Counted from the stretch's first letter, positions 10,202-19,713 are shown. The stretch: DNA of 64,000 nt from Lysinibacillus fusiformis (GCA_030027265.1 JASENG010000015.1:1-64000); one strand, 5' to 3'. Notes: a model not told the origin generated them from the letters alone. A program made the numbers and translations.

Positions 10202-10559
10202 TTTTCACAACCTCCTTCTGATGCTTAAATGCAACCTTTATTAATTGCTTTACATGATCATCATCTAATGAATAGTAGACTAACTTACCTTCTTTTCGAT
10301 ATTTAGCTAAACCAAGATTTTTAAGTAACCTCAAATGATGAGATGTAGTAGCATTTGTTGCACCAACAATATTTGCTACATCACAAACACACAACTCATC
10401 TTCTAAAGAGAGAGCATACGCAATTTTAATCCTAGTATCATCGGATAAAGCTTTAAAAATTTTGGCAACTTCCAAAGGATTTTGTTGGAGTAGTTCATTT
10501 TTAGCTCTTTTGACTTTTTCCTCATCTATACACGTAACTTCACATACATCATTTTTCAA
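10194..10559 (-). CDS. cadC: CadC, ArsR/SmtB-family metal-sensing repressor
   Basis: 121 residues from a TTG start at 10557-10559. This TTG lies eight bases after GGAGG; the in-frame GTG three codons earlier sits inside the ribosome site. The resulting start [10 protein letters not shown] matches the N-terminus of staphylococcal CadC. CxxxC in the N-terminal arm plus ELCVCDVAN in the core provide the cysteines of the Cd/Pb/Zn sensing site. The winged helix includes [13 protein letters not shown] and the wing [10 protein letters not shown]. Metal binding releases it from the operator and allows cadCA expression. Confidence 0.93.
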   Translation of the reverse strand: MKNDVCEVTCIDEEKVKRAKNELLQQNPLEVAKIFKALSDDTRIKIAYALSLEDELCVCDVANIVGATNATTSHHLRLLKNLGLAKYRKEGKLVYYSLDDDHVKQLIKVAFKHQKEVVKIV

Positions 10560-10570
10560 ATTTTCCACCT

Positions 10571-10643
10571 CCCCATATCAATCAAACATTCATTTGAATA
10601 TTATTTTAAATAAACAAACACAAATAGTCAAATATATATTTGA
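10571..10643 (-). promoter_or_regulatory. CadC operator and promoter region
   Basis: A perfect palindrome TCAAATATATATTTGA lies at 10628-10643. A second partial site with ATTCAAATGAATG on the minus strand lies at about 10590-10605. Both match the TTCAAAT-type operators of CadC. A similar element lies in front of the second cadC gene. Confidence 0.7.
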
Positions 10644-10787
10644 ATGTAATTTACATAAAAAGTATCTTTTCTTTAGTTTGGATTCATTAATTATTCCTAT
10701 AACTGAAATTAATTTCATTTTTTTGTGTATACAATTAAAGGGAATATTTTGAGGATGCAGTTTTAAAACATTCAAGTTTTTCAGTGT

Positions 10788-10832
10788 AAAAAGCCCAATT
10801 TCTCAATTTTAATGTGAGAAATTGGGCTTTTT
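10788..10832. terminator. Strong bidirectional terminator
   Basis: AAAAAGCCCAATTTCTCA (10788-10805) pairs perfectly over 18 bp with 10815-10832, with a 9-base loop and A/T runs on both sides. 10833-11078 holds no gene I can support. Confidence 0.8.
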
Positions 10833-11078
10833 ATAATTATTTATAGAAATCAGAAAATAGCAATATATAAAAATGTGTAACAAATTTAATCTGAAACTAT
10901 TTTATTAATTCAATTACTGATTTGATACAACGAAATAAAATGAGATGTGAAATTAGATGAAGTTCAGATACATGAGAGAGTCCACTATGGTTCAAAACAT
11001 AAATCGCTAGGATTAACAATTAAAAGATAGTCTTTTCTCATTAACTTCATAGCCAATAAAGAGAGTAGCGTCAAGAGT

Positions 11079-11116
11079 GTTAGCGTCGTAAATTCGCGTT
11101 TTCCTGATGGTACCCC
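11079..11116. mobile_element. Orphan 38-bp Tn3-family end, Tn1546-like
   Basis: This 38-base segment ends in GGTACCCC and begins GTTAGCGTCGTAAATTCGCG. Read outside-in it is GGGGTACCATCAGGAAAACG and so on, close in length, GGGG start and CAGGAAAA/GACGCTAA blocks to the Tn1546 terminal repeat as I recall it. Its orientation means the element lay to its left (cad side). I found no partner end or Tn1546-like transposase gene in the window, so it is a remnant. Confidence 0.7.
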
Positions 11117-11145
11117 TTAATTAACCAAATTTTCTTAATCCCTAA

Positions 11146-11520
11146 TTACTGTTTAGTTTTTTTTGAATGTTTAATAGCGATGCTAATTAACTGTTGAACG
11201 TGTTCATCAATTATTGAATAAAACACTAATTTTCCGTCTTTACGATACTTTGCTAATCCCATATTACGTAAATACCGTAAATGATGTGATGCTGTTGCAG
11301 TTGTTGTTCCGAGAATGTTTGCAACATCACAAACACAAAGTTCATCCTCAAGGGTTAAAGCATAGATTATTTTTAGTCTTGTTGCATCAGATAATGCTTT
11401 AAAAATAAGTTCTAAGTTATTTACTTCTTCTAGTCTAGGTTTGACTCGCTCTACAACTTCTTCGTCATAACAAGTGATTTCACAAATATCTTTCACTTCT
11501 TTTATAATTTTTTCACTCAA
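11146..11520 (-). CDS. Second CadC-like ArsR-family regulator
   Basis: 124 residues from a TTG at 11518-11520, eight bases after GAGG, the same unusual start layout as the first cadC (GTG codon overlapping the ribosome site, TTG three codons later). It keeps CEITC in the arm and ELCVCDVAN in the core, so metal sensing is expected. The DNA-recognition region ATASHHLRYLRNMGLAKYRKDGK is close to that of the first copy. No cadA follows. The gene is divergent from the dsbA operon, with a CadC-type palindrome between, so its targets are probably itself and that operon. This is inference from layout. Confidence 0.88.
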   Translation of the reverse strand: MSEKIIKEVKDICEITCYDEEVVERVKPRLEEVNNLELIFKALSDATRLKIIYALTLEDELCVCDVANILGTTTATASHHLRYLRNMGLAKYRKDGKLVFYSIIDEHVQQLISIAIKHSKKTKQ

Positions 11521-11590
11521 TAGATCCACCTCAATTTTTGTACATAAATATAGATCGTGTCTTAAACAGTCAACAAATTGTCAATAATAC

Positions 11591-11610
11591 ATTCAAACGA
11601 ATATTTGAAT
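11591..11610. promoter_or_regulatory. CadC-type operator between cadC2 and dsb operon
   Basis: ATTCAAA (11591-11597) and TTTGAAT (11604-11610) form an inverted repeat with a 6-base centre, resembling the cadC operator at 10628-10643. It lies about 70 bases upstream of cadC2 and 110 upstream of dsbA. A TATAAT at 11651-11656 may be the -10 of the rightward promoter; its -35 is not clear. Confidence 0.6.
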
Positions 11611-11722
11611 TTTGTATTTTAGTTGTTACAATCATTATGATTATGTTGTTTATAATTCCATTATATTTAAATCCCTTGGATAGTAACAACATTTAATAAA
11701 GAATTTAAAGGAGTCGGTATTT

Positions 11723-12400
11723 TTGAATAAATCAACAATGAAATTTACTGTAATTGTAACGCTCATTGCAATTTTACTTCTTGCATTCATCGTTACATTA
11801 GGAAGCAGTAAGAAAGAAGATGAAACAGAAGTTGTAAGGCAAGAAGTCGATTTGTCTGGACAACCACTATTAGGTGAAGAGAATGCCCCAGTAACAGTTG
11901 TAGAATTCGGCGATTTTAAATGTCCTTCATGTAAAGCATGGGGAGAAATGATTTATCCTCAACTTGTAGAAGATTATGTATCCTCTGGAGATGTTAACTT
12001 TTCTTATGTAAACGTCCTATTCCATGGCAACGAGTCAACTCTTGCAGCAATCGGAGCTGAATCAGTACTTAACCAGGATCCTAAAGTTTACTGGGATTTC
12101 CATAAAGCTTTATTTAAAGAGCAACCAGAAGAAAACCATGATTCAACTTGGATTACCATAGAAAAATTATTAGAAGTTGCAAAAGAATTTCCTTCAATTA
12201 ATCAAGATCAGCTTAGAGAAGATCTTGAAGGAGAGCTAACGATGGCACAAGTCGACATTGATAAAGAATTATTTATGAAACATAACGTATCCCAAACACC
12301 TACTATTAACATAAATGGAATTACAATAGAAGATCCGTTCGATTATGATGCAATAAAAGAAGTAATTGACAGTGAGTTAGAGGCTGATAAGAATGAATAA
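11723..12400 (+). CDS. DsbA-type extracytoplasmic thiol oxidase (BdbD-like)
   Basis: 225 residues from a TTG start nine bases after GGAG. An N-terminal membrane anchor (residues about 8-27) is followed by a thioredoxin fold with a helical insertion. The active-site motif is CPSCKAW near residue 72, and the cis-proline loop is SQTPTININ near 195. Such proteins introduce disulfides into exported proteins and are reoxidised by a DsbB partner, here the next gene, whose start overlaps this stop by 8 bases. The operon continues with ccdA, resA and sco. Confidence 0.9.
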   Translation: MNKSTMKFTVIVTLIAILLLAFIVTLGSSKKEDETEVVRQEVDLSGQPLLGEENAPVTVVEFGDFKCPSCKAWGEMIYPQLVEDYVSSGDVNFSYVNVLFHGNESTLAAIGAESVLNQDPKVYWDFHKALFKEQPEENHDSTWITIEKLLEVAKEFPSINQDQLREDLEGELTMAQVDIDKELFMKHNVSQTPTININGITIEDPFDYDAIKEVIDSELEADKNE

Positions 12401-12830
12401 TCCACAATTTCAGAGTGATAAGAAGGTATGGATTTTATACTTTGCGTGGTTCGTATCTCTAGTCGCTACTTCTGGAAGCCTTTATTTTAGTGAAATAAAG
12501 GGGTTTATACCTTGTGAACTATGTTGGTTCCAACGAATTTTTATGTACCCGCTAGTAGTGATATTAGGAGTTGGAACTTTTCAGAGTGATACATCTGTAA
12601 AGAAATTCGTATTACCTCTATCTATTTTAGGCAGTATTATTTCATTACTCCATTACCTTGAGCAAAAAGTTCCAGGTTTTGGTGGAATTAAGCCTTGTGT
12701 AAGTGGAGTTCCTTGTAGTGCCGAATATATCAATTGGTTTGGTTTTATAACAATTCCCTTTTTAGCATTAATCGCTTTTTCCTTAATTAATATTTGTATG
12801 CTTTTATTGTTAGTTAAAAAATCAAAATGA
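12393..12830 (+). CDS. bdbC: DsbB/BdbC-type quinone-linked disulfide oxidoreductase
   Basis: 145 residues, four transmembrane helices. CELCWFQR after the first helix pair is the first redox-active cysteine pair. CVSGVPCSAEYINWFGF in the second external loop carries the second pair. It reoxidises the upstream DsbA-like protein and passes electrons to menaquinone. The overlap with dsbA suggests translational coupling. Confidence 0.92.
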   Translation: MNNPQFQSDKKVWILYFAWFVSLVATSGSLYFSEIKGFIPCELCWFQRIFMYPLVVILGVGTFQSDTSVKKFVLPLSILGSIISLLHYLEQKVPGFGGIKPCVSGVPCSAEYINWFGFITIPFLALIAFSLINICMLLLLVKKSK

Positions 12831-12883
12831 TAGATTAACCCTGTGTAACAGATAAATTCAAATGAAAGGAATGGTGAAAGTAT

Positions 12884-13594
12884 TTGTCTGAACAAATAAG
12901 TATTATTCTTGCTTTTGGTGCAGGATTATTATCGTTTATATCACCTTGTTCATTACCATTGTACCCAGCATTTCTATCCTATGTAACGGGAATATCTTTA
13001 AATGAATTAAAAGAAGAAAAAGGAGTATTCAATCGCAAAGCATTAATACACACTCTACTGTTTTTACTAGGGTTTTCTATTATTTTTATGGCATTAGGTT
13101 TTTCAACTTCGTTTATTGGTACTCTTTTTATTCAGTATCAAGAATTACTAAGACAAATTGGAGCAATTATTATGGTCTTTTTTGGTTTAGTAATTATGGG
13201 TATATTTAAATTTAGTTTTTTACTTTCTGAAAAAAGAGTTCAATTTAAGAATCGACCTGAAGGCTACATAGGATCTGTAGTTATAGGTATGGGATTTGCT
13301 GCAGGATGGACGCCATGTACTGGTCCTATATTGGCCGGTGTTATAGCTTTAGGTATGTCTGATCCAGGTAAAGGTATGTTATACATGCTGTTTTATGTAT
13401 TAGGTTTTGCTATTCCATTTCTAATAATGTCATTATTTATAGGCAGAATGAAGTTCCTTCAAAAAAGAAGTACCATTTTTATGAAAAGTGGTGGTGTAAT
13501 AATGATTTTAATGGGAATCATGTTGTATTTTGATTTGATGACACAAATTATTGCTTTTTTAACGCCATTTTTTGGTGGATTTACAGGATTTTAA
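12884..13594 (+). CDS. ccdA: CcdA/DsbD-type thiol electron carrier
   Basis: 236 residues from a TTG start, six predicted transmembrane helices. SPCSLPLYPAFLSYVTG in helix 1 and GWTPCTGPILAG in helix 4 hold the conserved proline-flanked cysteines that relay reducing power from cytosolic thioredoxin to the outside. The family supports cytochrome c maturation and spore cortex synthesis. It stands between a disulfide-forming pair and a ResA reductant, which it would reduce. Spacing to both neighbours is short, consistent with one transcript. Confidence 0.92.
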   Translation: MSEQISIILAFGAGLLSFISPCSLPLYPAFLSYVTGISLNELKEEKGVFNRKALIHTLLFLLGFSIIFMALGFSTSFIGTLFIQYQELLRQIGAIIMVFFGLVIMGIFKFSFLLSEKRVQFKNRPEGYIGSVVIGMGFAAGWTPCTGPILAGVIALGMSDPGKGMLYMLFYVLGFAIPFLIMSLFIGRMKFLQKRSTIFMKSGGVIMILMGIMLYFDLMTQIIAFLTPFFGGFTGF

Positions 13595-13624
13595 ATCACT
13601 TCATAGGAAAGGAATCTTTAAAGT

Positions 13625-14155
13625 ATGGATAAAAAAAGAATAAGGTCTTTGATACGTCTCTTATTACTAATAATAATGTTTAGTGCAATTGCTTTTACTA
13701 TTTACAGTAGTTTCAATAAAGGAAAAAATGAGGTATTGCAAGTTGGTGATTATGCTCTTGATTTTGTATTAGTTGATATGAATGGTGAAGAACACAGATT
13801 ATCTGAATACAAAGGTCAAGGTGTATTATTAAATTTTTGGGGAACATGGTGTAAACCGTGTGAAAGAGAGTTCCCTATAGTCGATAAATATTATCAAGAA
13901 TATCAGGATGAAGGACTTCAAGTATTAGCGGTTAACATTGCTGAATCGAATTTTGTAGTACAAAATTATATTGATCGGAAAGGATTAACTTTCCCGGTAT
14001 TAATTGACGAGTCAAAAAGTGTGATGAATGCTTATAATATTAAACCTCTTCCAACTACATTTTTTATTAATCCAGAAGGTAAAATCGAAAAAATAATTAC
14101 TGGGGAGATGAGTGATTCTACAATTCAAAATAGCATGAAACAAATTATGCCATAG
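13625..14155 (+). CDS. resA: ResA-like membrane-anchored thiol reductase (copy 1)
   Basis: 176 residues with an N-terminal anchor (about 8-27) and an extracytoplasmic thioredoxin domain. The active site is WGTWCKPCEREFP near residue 78; the cis-proline loop is KPLPTTFFINPEG. ResA reduces the CXXCH cysteines of apocytochrome c before heme attachment by ResB/ResC. It likely receives electrons from the upstream CcdA. A close paralogue lies at 48557-49090, and ResB/ResC are at 37087-39941. Confidence 0.9.
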   Translation: MDKKRIRSLIRLLLLIIMFSAIAFTIYSSFNKGKNEVLQVGDYALDFVLVDMNGEEHRLSEYKGQGVLLNFWGTWCKPCEREFPIVDKYYQEYQDEGLQVLAVNIAESNFVVQNYIDRKGLTFPVLIDESKSVMNAYNIKPLPTTFFINPEGKIEKIITGEMSDSTIQNSMKQIMP

Positions 14156-14217
14156 ACTCTTTATTGGATTTTTAGTTTTGTAAGCATGCACTTTTTTGTT
14201 GAGTAAAGGAGCTTAAA

Positions 14218-14826
14218 ATGAGAAAAAATTTAAATGTACTGGTAGTAGTACTTATTGTAGCAACTATTCTAGGTGCATGTAGTAATTATAAGTTTGAAGC
14301 AACAACGGAGTATGAAATTGAAGATTTTGAAGTGACTAATCATCAGGGAAAAACTATGTCTCTTGAAAGCTTAAAGGGTAAACCATGGCTAGCTATGTTT
14401 ATTTTTACAAGTTGTACAACCGTATGTCAGCCAATGACAAATAATATGTCTGAAATTCAAAAAGAACTAATTGAACGAAATGTAGAGGATTACAATATTG
14501 TTGCTTTTACAGTTGACCCTACAATCGATACACCCGAAAGACTATCGGAGTATTTCGGTTACTTTGATGTTCCAGATGAATCTAAATGGCATTTAGTTAC
14601 TGGGTATGACCAGTCATATATCGAGAGATTTGCATTGGATAATTTTAAGGCACTTGTTAAAAAACCAGAAGAAGGCGATCAAGTAATGCACGGCACTACT
14701 TTCTACTTAGTAGATGAAAAAGGAATTGCAGTGAAGAATTACTCCGGTCTATCTGAAGGAAATCAAGATGTTTCTTTTGAAACCATTGCTATTGATATGG
14801 AAGCATTAATTAAAGAAAGTAAATAA
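14218..14826 (+). CDS. Sco1/SenC-type copper chaperone lipoprotein
   Basis: 202 residues. The signal peptide ends in the lipobox LGACS, so the protein should be anchored outside the membrane. The thioredoxin-like domain carries FTSCTTVCQPMT near residue 64 (the Cu-binding CxxxC) and the distal histidine in MHGTTFYLVD near 162, both required in Sco proteins. Sco delivers copper to the CuA site of cytochrome oxidase or acts as a thiol reductase. It is the last gene of the operon and is followed by a strong terminator. Confidence 0.92.
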   Translation: MRKNLNVLVVVLIVATILGACSNYKFEATTEYEIEDFEVTNHQGKTMSLESLKGKPWLAMFIFTSCTTVCQPMTNNMSEIQKELIERNVEDYNIVAFTVDPTIDTPERLSEYFGYFDVPDESKWHLVTGYDQSYIERFALDNFKALVKKPEEGDQVMHGTTFYLVDEKGIAVKNYSGLSEGNQDVSFETIAIDMEALIKESK

Positions 14827-14844
14827 ATTCCATTTTGGATATTA

Positions 14845-14890
14845 AAAAATAACCACTAACTAAAATATTTCATAGTTAGTGGTTATTTTT
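14845..14890 (+). terminator. Terminator of the dsb-ccdA-resA-sco operon
   Basis: AAAAATAACCACTAACTA (14845-14862) pairs perfectly with 14873-14890, ending in a T run. The stretch 14891-15110 beyond it should contain the Tn7-like left end, but I could not define repeats there. Confidence 0.85.
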
Positions 14891-15110
14891 TAAATAGCAT
14901 TTACTCACATGCACTGAAATTTTTAAAATGTCTTTTATATCTGATTCCCCTTCGTATTAATGAAAAAGTGCTTAAAAATATCATACTATTATTAAACTTA
15001 ACTAAATGAAATATTATTGTTTAATCTCGTTTAATAAAAAAATTTATTAAAACTAAGAGATTTCTTGTAAAAAATCTGAAAATTTGATAATAATGGTAGA
15101 AAGATGGTGA

Positions 15111-15971
15111 ATGGTGGCGATATTTTTGTCAATTAGTAAATACACTCTAACGGAAGAAAGAATTGAAAAGCGCTATAAAGAAGGACGAGGATCTGGAGAA
15201 TTAAGCAATTATATTCCCTGGATATTTACTCATGAAATACCTAGCGATGGAAGGGTTCATAAGCCTCTTGGCTGGAAAACCAATAGAATTCATCATCTTT
15301 TGTCTGATTTAGAACTTACATATTTTTATTACCTAGAGTGGAGTGACAAGGTAATAGATATTAGAGAACAATTTCCTTTGGAAAGAAAGAAGACTCTAAA
15401 AATCGCTGCAGAAAAAGGTATAAAGCATCCATTCGAAAATAAAACTCAGACTAATATTGTTATGACAACAGATTTTTTAATCACAACAATGGTTAATAAT
15501 GAAGTGATTTTTATTGCTCGTTCTATTAAACCGAGTACTAAGCTAGAGGATTCTGGTGTAATAGATAAATTAGAAATCGAAAGACAGTATTGGGAGGACT
15601 ATAATATCCAATGGAGCCTAATTGATGAAAAAGTAATGTCCAAACAATTTGAAAAGAACATGGATTATATACATGAATACTATAATTTAAATGACAAAAA
15701 GGATAAAACCATATGTCTATATTTTTTAGAGTATCTATTAAAACTTAAATATCAGAAATTTGAGAAAACATTAGTGGAATGCTGTCGTGAATTTGATTCT
15801 TTATATAATTTAGAAACAGGTTCTTCTATATACTATGTTAGGCATTTGTATGCTCGAAAACTAATAGTACCAATCGATATGGAAAAGCCCATTTTACCTT
15901 TTGAATTAAGTTTGAAAGATATTAATATTATAGAAGGAGAAAGAGGCCATTATGGTAGTTCTATCAGTTAA
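15111..15971 (+). CDS. tnsA: TnsA-like transposon endonuclease
   Basis: 286 residues if begun at the ATG 15111; a TTG at 15126 lies eight bases after GGTGG and may be the true start. TnsA cuts the 5' strands at Tn7-like element ends, working with TnsB. The N-terminal restriction-like domain has DLELTYFYYLEWSD (catalytic Glu), TTDFLIT (Asp, near residue 121) and ARSIKPSTKL (Lys, near 140). The C-terminal part (about 170-286) is the winged-helix domain that contacts TnsC. The stop overlaps tnsB by 20 bases. Base composition is more AT-rich than in the flanking genes, consistent with transfer. Confidence 0.92.
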   Translation: MVAIFLSISKYTLTEERIEKRYKEGRGSGELSNYIPWIFTHEIPSDGRVHKPLGWKTNRIHHLLSDLELTYFYYLEWSDKVIDIREQFPLERKKTLKIAAEKGIKHPFENKTQTNIVMTTDFLITTMVNNEVIFIARSIKPSTKLEDSGVIDKLEIERQYWEDYNIQWSLIDEKVMSKQFEKNMDYIHEYYNLNDKKDKTICLYFLEYLLKLKYQKFEKTLVECCREFDSLYNLETGSSIYYVRHLYARKLIVPIDMEKPILPFELSLKDINIIEGERGHYGSSIS

Positions 15972-18066
15972 TGAACTAATTAGAGATATTGATACAAACA
16001 TTACTTACAGAATTCTATGGATTGATAGTGGATATGTTATTGCATATGTAATTGATATTAATGATAAAAATGCTATTCCTATTTCTATGTTAATTTCTGA
16101 AATTGAAAATCAAATTAATTCTGCAATTTTTAGTTTGGAGTCAAATGGAGACATTTACTTTAAAAGAAAGCCTACTGAGAAAGATATAGTACATAGAGAT
16201 AAAACTTGGGCGATAATCGAAGAACTAGTTAAAAAAGAACCAGAGATATACAACAAAGGCCAACGACTAAAATTGATTGAAGAGGCAATGTTAAAGCACA
16301 ACGTTAAATCAAGGAATACTTATTATAAAAATTTGCGAAAGTATTGGCAAAGAGGAATGATTCGAGACGCATTGTTTCCCGATTATGCAAGCAAAAAAGA
16401 GGAACTAAATTATAAAAACAAAACAGGTAGACCAAAATCTAATGGGAAAAGTGGCATTATCATAACTCCTGAAATTAAAAGTCAGTTTGAAAGAGCGATA
16501 AAAAAATATTACTTGAATACAAAAAAGCCTTCTTTAAGATTTGCTTATAAGATGATGCTGAAGAGTTACTACGTTAAATTTAGATATTTTGATGATTCTA
16601 GTAATGAAAAATTAGTCCTTAAATCAGAGGAAGAAAGACCCTCATTTCGACAAATGGAGTATTGGTTTTACAATGAATTTAGAAGTGACAAAGTTACAAT
16701 TGCCAGAGAAGGCTCAAAGAAGTTTGAACAGAATTTCAGAGCAGTATTAGGCTCGTCTACTGCAGAAACTGATGGACCTGGGGATATATTTCAGATTGAT
16801 GCCACACCAGCGGATATATATTTAGTTAATCGTTTTAATCCAAATTGGATAGTTGGTAGACCCACAGTATATTTTATTGTGGATGTATATACACATTTAA
16901 TTACTGGACTCTATGTTAGTTTAGAAAATGCATCTTGGAAAGCTATGATGAGTGCTATCATAAATGCTTGTACAGATAAAGTTGAATACTGTAAGAGATT
17001 CGGTATTAATATAACAAATGAAATGTGGCCATCAATGCATCTACCTAGTAATATCATTGGTGATAGAGGTGAATTAGCTAGTAATGGAGTAGATCATTTA
17101 ATTGAGGGACTGGGACCTAGAATTAGTAATACTCCACCCTATCGCCCGGATTGGAAAGGAATTGTAGAAAAATTATTTGATACGTCCCAAAAAAAAATAA
17201 AACCTTTTTTACCTGGATATGTACATAAAGACCATGGTGAACGAGGTGCAAATGACTATAGATTAGAAGCAGCACTTACAATTGAAGAATATACGAAAGT
17301 GTTAATAAATTTTATCCTTTTTTATAATCAAAACTTTTATATGAAAGATTATCAAAGAAATGAACATCAGATAAAAGACAAAATTAGACCAATTCCCATT
17401 AAATTATGGGAGTGGGGAGTTAAAAATGCAGCAGGTAAATTGCATAAACATGATATAAAAAAAGTTAAGTTTTATTTGTTACCTAGAGACCAGGCGACTA
17501 TAACTGAACATGGAATTAGATATAAAAAAATGTTTTACTCTACTCCAAGAGCAATTGATGAGCAATGGTTTTCTAAAGCTAGGAGAGACGGTAGCTGGAA
17601 GGTGCAATTTTCCTACGATCCTAGAAATATGGACATGATTTATTTACATTCTTACGATGAAGATTTATTTATCCCGTGTACTCTTTTAGATCATCAACAG
17701 CGGTATAGAAATAAAACTTATGAGGAAATAAAACAACTGTTAGATTTTGAAGGCGAAGATAAAAATGAATTTGAACACGTTCAATTGGAAAATGAAATCA
17801 ATTTTTATTCTAATATTGAACAAATTGTTAAGCAGGCCAATATCAACAAGCAAGAGAAGCTAGATAATACAATTAGTAAGTCTCAAAGGACTAAAAATAT
17901 AAAGGAACATAGGCGTAACGAAAGGAACGAAAGGAATGAAGAGGAAGCTTTTAAATTGGTGAACAATAGTGAAGTGGAGAATTTAAATATAATTAATGAA
18001 TCTGCAAAAGAAGAAACAATATCATCTTTTTCAATAAAAAAATTATTCGAAAATGAAGGGATATAA
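15952..18066 (+). CDS. tnsB: TnsB-like DDE transposase
   Basis: 704 residues. TnsB binds the transposon ends and makes and joins the 3' cuts. The catalytic triad is visible as D283 (IDATPAD), D371 (IIGDRGE) and E406 (GIVEKLF), with the usual 35-residue gap between the second Asp and the Glu. N-terminal helix-turn-helix DNA-binding domains precede the catalytic core. A Mu-type beta-barrel follows it and a charged C-terminal tail (about 600-704) should contact TnsC. The gene is intact, sits between tnsA and tnsC with no gap to tnsC, and has an AAGGAG ribosome site. Confidence 0.93.
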   Translation: MVVLSVNELIRDIDTNITYRILWIDSGYVIAYVIDINDKNAIPISMLISEIENQINSAIFSLESNGDIYFKRKPTEKDIVHRDKTWAIIEELVKKEPEIYNKGQRLKLIEEAMLKHNVKSRNTYYKNLRKYWQRGMIRDALFPDYASKKEELNYKNKTGRPKSNGKSGIIITPEIKSQFERAIKKYYLNTKKPSLRFAYKMMLKSYYVKFRYFDDSSNEKLVLKSEEERPSFRQMEYWFYNEFRSDKVTIAREGSKKFEQNFRAVLGSSTAETDGPGDIFQIDATPADIYLVNRFNPNWIVGRPTVYFIVDVYTHLITGLYVSLENASWKAMMSAIINACTDKVEYCKRFGINITNEMWPSMHLPSNIIGDRGELASNGVDHLIEGLGPRISNTPPYRPDWKGIVEKLFDTSQKKIKPFLPGYVHKDHGERGANDYRLEAALTIEEYTKVLINFILFYNQNFYMKDYQRNEHQIKDKIRPIPIKLWEWGVKNAAGKLHKHDIKKVKFYLLPRDQATITEHGIRYKKMFYSTPRAIDEQWFSKARRDGSWKVQFSYDPRNMDMIYLHSYDEDLFIPCTLLDHQQRYRNKTYEEIKQLLDFEGEDKNEFEHVQLENEINFYSNIEQIVKQANINKQEKLDNTISKSQRTKNIKEHRRNERNERNEEEAFKLVNNSEVENLNIINESAKEETISSFSIKKLFENEGI

Positions 18067-19702
18067 ATGAAGGATTTAATTCAACTGGACAATGGAGAGT
18101 ATGCGATTAGTGCTGATTATATCGATCAAGATATCTTAGACTATAGAGGTAATCCCTTGATTGAAGCTCTACCCTCTTTACTCTCGCTAGAACAAGCATA
18201 TACTCAGTTAAAATACTCTCCAGAGTATAATGAAAAAGAAAGTGATCTCTCAGCATCATCATCGATATCATTCGCTTACAAGATTAACTAGATTTTATCA
18301 ACCTATCGATCAAACTCTCCAGTTAGAAATGCGATTTTCAAGACTTTTAAGAGATGGATATGTTTATCGAAATCCAAGAAATAAAACACATGCTGAAGCG
18401 TTAATAGAGTTGGATAGGAGATTAGAAAATAAAGAACCACTTGGTTTACCTCCTGATATAAGAAAAACAGCTTCTAGCCTATCAATTATTGGATTCTCTG
18501 GTATGGGAAAATCAACTGCAATTGAGAGGATACTATCTTTATATCCAAAGGTTATTATTCATAAATACCCTCTTAATATTATGCAAGTGCCATGGTTAAA
18601 ACTAAATTGTCCAAATGATGGTTCACCTAAAACATTGTGTTTAGATTTTATAACTAAACTAGATAGTATTCTTGGTACTAAGTACTTTAAGCAAACCCTT
18701 AAAAGAGAGTCGCTAAGTTATTTAATAATATATGTCGGGCAATTAGCTAGAGCGCATTGCCTAGGTGTACTAGTTATAGATGAAATCCAACACATGCTAA
18801 CAGCTAAATCAGAGGTTTCTAGCAGTATGCTGAACTTTTTGGTTACATTAGTAAATGAAATTGGAATTCCGATTGTTCTTATCGGCACGACAAAAGCAAA
18901 AGAATTGTTACAAGTAAATTTTAGACAAGCAAGAAGAGCTGGTGGTCATGGAGAATTTATTTGGGAACCAATGAAAAAGGATGATAATTGGGAAGTCTTA
19001 ATAAGGAGTATGTGGCGATATCAATGGACAAAGGAAAAAGCAACGTTTACCAGTGAATGGCTTAATGTTCTCCATGAAGAGAGCCAAGGTATTGTTGATA
19101 TCGCTGTTAAGTTATTTATGCTAGCTCAATCTGAAGCAATAGAAACTGGAGAAGAGAAAATATCAACGAAAATGATTAATAAGGTAAGTAAAAAATACTT
19201 ACCTATGATTCAAAAAATGCTCAGTGCATTAAAAGAAGGTAGTATTGAACAAATTAGAAAATTCGATGATATTACACCCTTTAATACCGAGGACTTTCTC
19301 TTACAAAGGGAGCACACAGTTAATATGAGGGATATAGTAGCTCGAGAGAAAGAAATAATTGAAAAAGAAAAAAGAAAAAGTGATACATCTATTCTTCAAA
19401 GAGTTATTCTCACATTAATGAATCTTGATATTGAATCAAAATTAGCTGAAAAAATAGCTAAAAAAGTAATAAATGAAAATAAAGGTATAACTATTAAGGA
19501 AGCTGTAAGCAGAGCTTTAACAATAATCAATGATCAGCAAGAAAAAGTTGAGAAGGAAATTAACAATAATAAAAATAAAAAGAGAACGAATATTATCTTT
19601 AAAATTGTTGATAATGGTAGAAAAGAGAAATTGTCGGCACATGATTCCCTCGTTAATAAAGGCCTAATGATTGCTCCTTTCTCTGATAAAAACTTATTTT
19701 AA
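18067..19702 (+). pseudogene. tnsC: TnsC AAA+ regulator split by a +1 frameshift
   Basis: TnsC is the ATPase that links target selectors (TniQ/TnsD) to TnsAB. The first frame (18067-18291) encodes the N-terminus including NPLIEALPSLLS and YSPEYNEKESDL. The second frame, from near 18248, continues with SQHHHRYHSLTRLTRFYQP, the normal following segment of TnsC. The shift is +1 at CTC-T-CAG around 18247-18251. The rest holds Walker A (GFSGMGKST) and Walker B (VLVIDEIQH) and is full length. It is either a one-base insertion that kills the gene or a programmed frameshift; no classic slippery heptamer is obvious, so mutation or sequencing error is more likely. Confidence 0.85.
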
Positions 19703-19713
19703 GGTGATAATAT

